A stretch of DNA of 64,000 nucleotides from Oleiharenicola lentus (GTDB taxonomy: Bacteria; Verrucomicrobiota; Verrucomicrobiia; Opitutales; Opitutaceae). The translations under genes and the position numbers were made by a program. The notes beneath the pieces are model-generated. The model was not told the origin of the DNA and did not search any database. It worked only from the letters and a program-made list of their open reading frames with translations. This document shows, piece by piece, positions 59,578 to 64,000 of this stretch (its first letter is position 1; the number at the start of each line of letters is the position of its first letter). The stretch is from assembly GCF_004118375.1 (NCBI RefSeq), contig NZ_SDHX01000002.1, positions 1,105,001-1,169,000 of the forward strand. The letters are read 5' to 3'.

Positions 59578-59704
59578 TTCAACCAGGGTTTCAATTTTCA
59601 GTTGCTGCTTCTTAGCTTTGCGGGCGCACCAAGAAAGTCCCGCTGCTCCCGCCTCGAACCACACCCCGATCGCAGAATTAACGCGACGCGGTTTGCATTG
59701 AAAT

Positions 59705-59787
59705 GTAGCCGCGTTGGAGCACAGCAACAACGTGGTCGTCCCTGACCACGCTTTCGTCCCGCGGACGCGGGACTCAGGCGCGGCTAC
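59705..59787. repeat. REP element (copy 5)
   Basis: GTAGCCGCGTTGGAGCACAG ... GACCACGCTTTCGTCCCGCG ... TCAGGCGCGGCTAC, in the convergent gap between the MOSC and pckG genes, about 10 kb from the RAYT. Confidence 0.85.
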
Positions 59788-59823
59788 ATCTCGGTTGAAT
59801 CTGCTGTCTCTGCGCCCGCCGCC

Positions 59824-61650
59824 TCAGAGCAGGCGGCAGATCAGCAGCTCGCGCTCGAACATCATCTCCTTCGGCAGGTGGGCGTGCAGGTCGAGGAAGA
59901 GTTCCTCGTGGCTGAGCACCTCGGTGCGCCAGGCGGCGCGGTCGATGGCTTGCAGCGCCTCGAACTGTTCGCGGGAAAGATCCAGGCCCTTCCACTCGAT
60001 GTCGTCGTAGCGCGGCATCCAGCCGATGGGCGTTTCCTTGGCGCGGCCACCGCCGCGGGCGCGGTCCACGATCCATTTCAGGATGCGCATGTTCTCCGAG
60101 AAGCCCGGCCACATGAACTTGCCGTCGGCATCCTTGCGGAACCAGTTCACGTGGAAGATACGCGGGGTCTCGTTGATGGACTTCTGCATCTTGATCCAGT
60201 GGCGGAAATAGTCGCCCATGTGGTAGCCGCAGAACGGCAGCATGGCCATCGGGTCGCGGCGCACCTTGCCGATCGTGCCGGCGGCGGCGGCGGTCATCTC
60301 CGAACCCATGGTCGCGCCGGCATAGACACCCGCGCTCCAGTTGAAGGTCTGGAACACGAGCGGCATCGTCGTCGCCCGGCGTCCGCCGAAGACCATCGCG
60401 CTGATCGGCACACCCTCGGGCTTTTCCCAGGCGGGGTCGATCGTGGGGCATTGCGCCGCGGGCGCGGTGAAACGGGAGTTGGGATGCGCGGCCTTGACGC
60501 CCTTCTCCTTCGCCAGCGCGGGCGTCCACTCGTTGCCCTGCCAGTCAATGAGGTGGGCGGGCGGTTCGTCGGTCATGCCTTCCCACCACACGCCGCCGTC
60601 GTCGGTGAGGCCGACGTTGGTGAAGATGGTGTTCTTCGCCAGGGCGGCCATGGCGTTGGGATTGGTCTTCACGCTTGTGCCCGGGGCCACGCCGAAGAAG
60701 CCGGCCTCGGGATTGATGGCGTGCAGGCGGCCGTCGGCGTCGGGCTTGATCCACGCGATGTCATCGCCGACGGTGGACACCTTCCAGCCCTGCTTCTGCA
60801 GGTGCGGGGGCGGGATGAGCATGGCGAAGTTGGTCTTGCCGCAGGCGCTGGGGAAGGCGGCGGCCACATAGGTCTTCTCGCCCTTGGGGTCCTCGACGCC
60901 GAGGATGAGCATGTGCTCGGCCATCCAGCCCTCGTCGCGCGCCATGGCGCTGGCGATGCGGAGAGCGAAGCACTTCTTGCCAAGCAAGGCGTTGCCGCCG
61001 TAGCCCGAGCCGTAGCTCCAGATTTCGCGGGTCTCGGGGAAGTGGACGATGTATTTCTCCTTGTTGCAGGGCCAGGCGACGTCCCTCTGCCCCTTCTTGA
61101 GCGGGGCGCCGACCGAATGCACGCAGGGCACGACGCGCTTGAAGTTCTGGTCGATGAGGTCGAACACCTTCTTCCCGATGCGCGCCATGATGCGCATGTT
61201 GATGACGACGTAGGGCGAGTCGGTGAGCTCGACGCCGATCTGCGACATGGGCGAGCCGATGGGGCCCATGCTGTAGGGGAGCACATACATCGTGCGCCCC
61301 TTCATGCAGCCGTTGAAGAGGCTCTTGAGCGTCTTCCGCATCTCGTAGGGGTTGACCCAGTTGTTGGTCGGGCCGGCGGCGTCCTTGGACAGCGAGCAGA
61401 TGAAGGTGCGGTCCTCGACGCGGGCGACGTCGCCCGGGTCCGAGCGGGCGAGGAAACAGCCGGGCCACTTCTTCTGGTTGAGCTTGATGAAGGTGCCGCC
61501 GTCCACGAGCAGCGAGCAGAGGCCGTCGTATTCCTCCTGCGAGCCGTCCACCCAGTGTATGTTGTCCGGCTTGCAGAGGGCGGCCATCTTATTCACCCAG
61601 CGAATCAGATGCGGGTTGCTACACAGGGGGGTGCCAGCGTCCGTTTTCAT
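59824..61650 (-). CDS. pckG: Phosphoenolpyruvate carboxykinase (GTP)
   Basis: 608-residue GTP-type PEPCK for gluconeogenesis from oxaloacetate. The P-loop with the reactive Cys is FPSACGKTN near residue 262. [33 protein letters not shown] and [25 protein letters not shown] are also characteristic. Complete and of normal length. The 159 nt upstream should hold its promoter; no strong boxes were identified. Confidence 0.97.
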   Translation of the reverse strand: MKTDAGTPLCSNPHLIRWVNKMAALCKPDNIHWVDGSQEEYDGLCSLLVDGGTFIKLNQKKWPGCFLARSDPGDVARVEDRTFICSLSKDAAGPTNNWVNPYEMRKTLKSLFNGCMKGRTMYVLPYSMGPIGSPMSQIGVELTDSPYVVINMRIMARIGKKVFDLIDQNFKRVVPCVHSVGAPLKKGQRDVAWPCNKEKYIVHFPETREIWSYGSGYGGNALLGKKCFALRIASAMARDEGWMAEHMLILGVEDPKGEKTYVAAAFPSACGKTNFAMLIPPPHLQKQGWKVSTVGDDIAWIKPDADGRLHAINPEAGFFGVAPGTSVKTNPNAMAALAKNTIFTNVGLTDDGGVWWEGMTDEPPAHLIDWQGNEWTPALAKEKGVKAAHPNSRFTAPAAQCPTIDPAWEKPEGVPISAMVFGGRRATTMPLVFQTFNWSAGVYAGATMGSEMTAAAAGTIGKVRRDPMAMLPFCGYHMGDYFRHWIKMQKSINETPRIFHVNWFRKDADGKFMWPGFSENMRILKWIVDRARGGGRAKETPIGWMPRYDDIEWKGLDLSREQFEALQAIDRAAWRTEVLSHEELFLDLHAHLPKEMMFERELLICRLL

Positions 61651-61809
61651 GTAACCGAGGCTACGGGTGCGCCTTGGAGAGTAAACGGGAAAGGCATCCG
61701 GCGCGGCGCGAATTAAATGAAGTGCATGAACTGATTAGTTCCCGGCGCCGCATGAATTGGCCGGCCCGCACGATATGACCCGGACAATCCATGCGCGGAG
61801 AAGCCGAGA

Positions 61810-63036
61810 TCACCCCACCTGCGAATCGGCGCGATACTGGGCGGGGGTCTGGCCGGTGGCGGCCTGGAAGAACTTGGCGAAGCTCGCCTCGTCCACGAAG
61901 CCCAGACCGGTGGCGATGGATTTGATGCTGAGGCGCGTGCAGCGCAGGGCGTCGAAGACGTTCAGCTCGCTCAGGGCCAGCGGCGCATAGACGCCACCGC
62001 CGACGAAGTGCGCGCCCTCGGCCAGCACGGTCTTGGGGCGGCGCTCGACCTCGAGGCTGGCCCGATAGTAGCGCGCGCGGTAGTCCTGCGGCGTTTGCCC
62101 GATGAGTTGCCGGAACACCCGGCAGAAGTAGCTCGTGTCGCTGAAGCCGCAGGCGGCGCCAATGGCCTTCACGCTGAGCTGCGTGGTGCGCAGGCCGTCG
62201 GCGGCGTTCTGGATGCGGATGCGCGTGATGTATTCGGCGAGGCGCTCGCCCGTCTTGTCGCTGAAGACCCGTGAGAGGTAGCTGGGCGAAAGCTCCAGCT
62301 CCTTCGCAAGAAAGCCGAGGCTCAGCTCGCAGTTGTTGGCGTGGCGCTTCACCAGCCACTGGCAGCGGGTGACGATGTCGCGCACCGGCGAAGGCTGGTC
62401 CTGCGGCGCTTCCACCAACTGTGCGACCAGTGCGAGTGTGGCGGTGAGCAGTGCGCGGATGGGCACGCGGTTGGCCGCCTCGTCCTCGTGCGCGAGTTCT
62501 CCCACGCGGTCCAGGAACGTGATGATGTCGGCGTAGAGCGGCGTCGTGAAGAAATACATGTTGTCCGGCGCGGGCAGCCCGTGGCCGTTGTCGTGCGCCC
62601 CGTGGACATAGACTGTCTTGTTGTAGAAATTCACGATGATGGACCGGTAGTCGGAGTCGGTGCGCCGCACGCGCTCGCTGTGCGCGATGCCACCCGGCAC
62701 GAGACACACCTCGCCGGCCCGCACCGTCAGGCTCTGCGCCGCGAACTGGAAATCGCACTCGCCGCCCGTGAGAATGAACAGCTCGGGGCAGAAGTGGTAG
62801 TGCATGCCCGCCGCCGGCTGATAGCGCCGGCTCAGGGCGGGAATGCGCCAGGCATCGGCGCCACCCTCCAGGCGCGCGATCTGGGCGCGCAGCGCGGGCC
62901 CCATCTGTTCGAGGGGCGTCTGCACGGCGGACGTGGGTTCCGGCAGGTTCATCGCGGGGCTCCGGCGGGACGGCGCGGCGGGGGTGACCGGCTTCCACGT
63001 TATCGCCCTGCCCTCCCGTGCCAAGGACGAGTTCAT
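61810..63036 (-). CDS. AraC-family regulator with an extra C-terminal HTH segment
   Basis: 408 residues from ATG 63036, which overlaps the upstream lyase stop (ATGA); ATG 62952 would give 380. An N-terminal cupin-like sensor (MHYHFCPELFILTGGECDFQ..., VPGGIAHSERV) is followed by a complete AraC domain (LSLGFLAKELELSPSYLSRVF through GFSDTSYFCRVFRQLIGQTPQDYR). After a short linker there is a second copy of the last HTH (TRLSIKSIATGLGFVDEASFAKFFQAATGQTPAQYR, about residues 363-402). The additional half-domain is unusual. Confidence 0.87.
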   Translation of the reverse strand: MNSSLAREGRAITWKPVTPAAPSRRSPAMNLPEPTSAVQTPLEQMGPALRAQIARLEGGADAWRIPALSRRYQPAAGMHYHFCPELFILTGGECDFQFAAQSLTVRAGEVCLVPGGIAHSERVRRTDSDYRSIIVNFYNKTVYVHGAHDNGHGLPAPDNMYFFTTPLYADIITFLDRVGELAHEDEAANRVPIRALLTATLALVAQLVEAPQDQPSPVRDIVTRCQWLVKRHANNCELSLGFLAKELELSPSYLSRVFSDKTGERLAEYITRIRIQNAADGLRTTQLSVKAIGAACGFSDTSYFCRVFRQLIGQTPQDYRARYYRASLEVERRPKTVLAEGAHFVGGGVYAPLALSELNVFDALRCTRLSIKSIATGLGFVDEASFAKFFQAATGQTPAQYRADSQVG

Positions 63037-64000
63037 GCGGGAATTGTCGCCAGTCCGCGCCGGGCACGCGCGACGGCCTCGTCCGCCAGGCGGGCGGATT
63101 CGCCGACATAGTTTTCCACCGCCAGGGCGCCGTTGAGGCCCGCAGGCAGATCCTTGCCGCGCACGAGCAGCTGCTCCCGCAGCAGTTCCAGGAAGGGCAA
63201 CCCCTCGGAAATCGCGCGTTGCGCCACCTCGTAGAGCAGGTGGTGCGCCTCGTGCCGGCCCATGGATTCCGTAAGGCGCATCATCACCGCCTCCGAGACG
63301 ATCAGGCCGTGGGTGAGCCGAGCGTTGTGTGCCATGGCCTTCGGACTGACCGTGAGCCCGGCCACCAGCCGCTGCAGCGTCTCCGCGAGGCTGACGGCCA
63401 GGACCGCAATCTCGGGCAGCGTGACGTCGTTGACGTTCGTCGCCGAGGAGTCGCCCTCGTCCATGCGGGCCATGCACTCCAGGCAGAGCGTGACGCGCGA
63501 CCGCAAAAGCCGCGCCATCGAGATAAGCATGAGCGAGGTCGAGGGGTTGCGTTTCTGCGCCATCGTAGAGCTGCCAACCTTGCCGAGATGGAAGGACTCC
63601 GCGACCTCGCCCACCTCGGTCCGTTGGAGAAACACGATGTCGCGCGCGATCTTTTCCGTGGTGCCCGCAAGCAGGGCGAGGGTGGACAGGTAGTCGCAGA
63701 TCCGGTCGCAGGAGGCGCGTGCCGGCAGGCCGGCGGCCTGCAGGCCGAGCTTCTCCGCCATCAGCCGTTCCACTTCCGGCCCGCGCGGTCCCATGGCGGC
63801 GAAAGTGCCGATCGCTCCGCCCATGCAGACGACAAACGACGACGCAAAGCGCTCCGCCAGCCGCGCCCGGTCGCGGACCAACTCGTCGAGCCAGCCGGCA
63901 ACCTTGAACCCGAAGGTCATGGGCAGCGCGTGCTGACCATGCGTGCGGCCAGCTTGGAGCGTGAGCCTATGCTCCTGAGCGAGCACCGCGAGCCGGGCGA
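63033..64000 (-). CDS. Fumarase/aspartase-superfamily lyase, PurB/3-carboxymuconate cycloisomerase-like (5' end outside window)
   Basis: About 322 codons visible; the frame is open to the right edge, so the N-terminus is missing. Superfamily signatures are GRTHGQHALPMTFGFK and GSSTMAQKRNP (the GSSxMxxKxNP loop), with TEVGEVAES between. The RTHGQ...TFGFKVAGWLDEL segment is shared by adenylosuccinate lyase-like and carboxymuconate cycloisomerase enzymes; I cannot choose without the N-terminus. Coupled by ATGA to the AraC regulator. Confidence 0.85.
   Translation of the reverse strand, partial: ARLAVLAQEHRLTLQAGRTHGQHALPMTFGFKVAGWLDELVRDRARLAERFASSFVVCMGGAIGTFAAMGPRGPEVERLMAEKLGLQAAGLPARASCDRICDYLSTLALLAGTTEKIARDIVFLQRTEVGEVAESFHLGKVGSSTMAQKRNPSTSLMLISMARLLRSRVTLCLECMARMDEGDSSATNVNDVTLPEIAVLAVSLAETLQRLVAGLTVSPKAMAHNARLTHGLIVSEAVMMRLTESMGRHEAHHLLYEVAQRAISEGLPFLELLREQLLVRGKDLPAGLNGALAVENYVGESARLADEAVARARRGLATIPA

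Noticed and set aside
55231-64000. Purine operon linking purC with the edge lyase as purB
   Set aside because: The genes are 7 kb apart on opposite strands with unrelated genes between; the lyase N-terminus is missing.

Overview
The window is high-GC DNA, apparently from a polysaccharide-degrading member of the Verrucomicrobiota. Opitutaceae is the likeliest family. The evidence is the TonB receptor N-terminus (a VVVLSPFTVSA-type motif), many secreted glycosidases, sodium:solute symporters in place of SusCD pairs, and abundant interspersed palindromic repeats. The taxonomic call is inference; no rRNA is present.

Layout. 1-13.9 kb (minus strand) is a tight pectin/rhamnogalacturonan operon: six-hairpin glycosidase lipoprotein, DUF6298 beta-helix protein, DUF5060/GH140-like glycosidase, GH43-like, GH28, SSS symporter, Asp-box sialidase-like protein and GH78 rhamnosidase (cut by the left edge). 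Several junctions are 4-nt ATGA overlaps. 14.2-25.2 kb (plus strand) is a divergent sugar-acid operon: Fe-alcohol dehydrogenase, DapA-family aldolase, DUF1537 four-carbon-acid kinase and PdxA2-like dehydrogenase, followed by a propeller hydrolase, a second SSS symporter and a GH67-type secreted hydrolase. 25.2-26.7 kb holds a small secreted protein and a VapBC module, each followed by a partial copy of the GH67-type gene's 3' end. 26.9-33.1 kb carries two GH2 enzymes. 33.9-38.4 kb contains a quinone oxidoreductase whose 3' end recurs twice downstream inside long low-complexity direct repeats that bracket HipBA and a DUF4926/DUF6883 pair.

38.4-43.4 kb is a lower-GC, defence-like block: a DUF2075 helicase fused to a LexA-type peptidase, a MazG-like pyrophosphatase, a NucS-like nuclease, a DUF6979 protein and a HEPN-like protein. 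An acyltransferase and tRNA-Glu(UUC) follow; the tRNA 3' end is repeated twice downstream, next to a three-gene HipBST-type module. 47.5-55.2 kb has an MFS transporter, a RAYT-like transposase inside REP elements, and a GH28/TonB receptor/LacI group. 55.2-64 kb is mostly housekeeping: purC, an oligopeptide-binding lipoprotein, a MOSC protein, GTP-type PEP carboxykinase, an unusual AraC regulator and a fumarase-superfamily lyase (cut by the right edge).

Two themes stand out. First, three toxin-antitoxin modules each sit beside duplicated 3' termini of the neighbouring gene (GH67-type gene, qor, tRNA-Glu), as if cassettes were captured at gene ends. Second, palindromic repeats lie in frame between the start codon and the signal peptide of five secreted glycosidase-type genes, and inside the coding sequence of a sixth.
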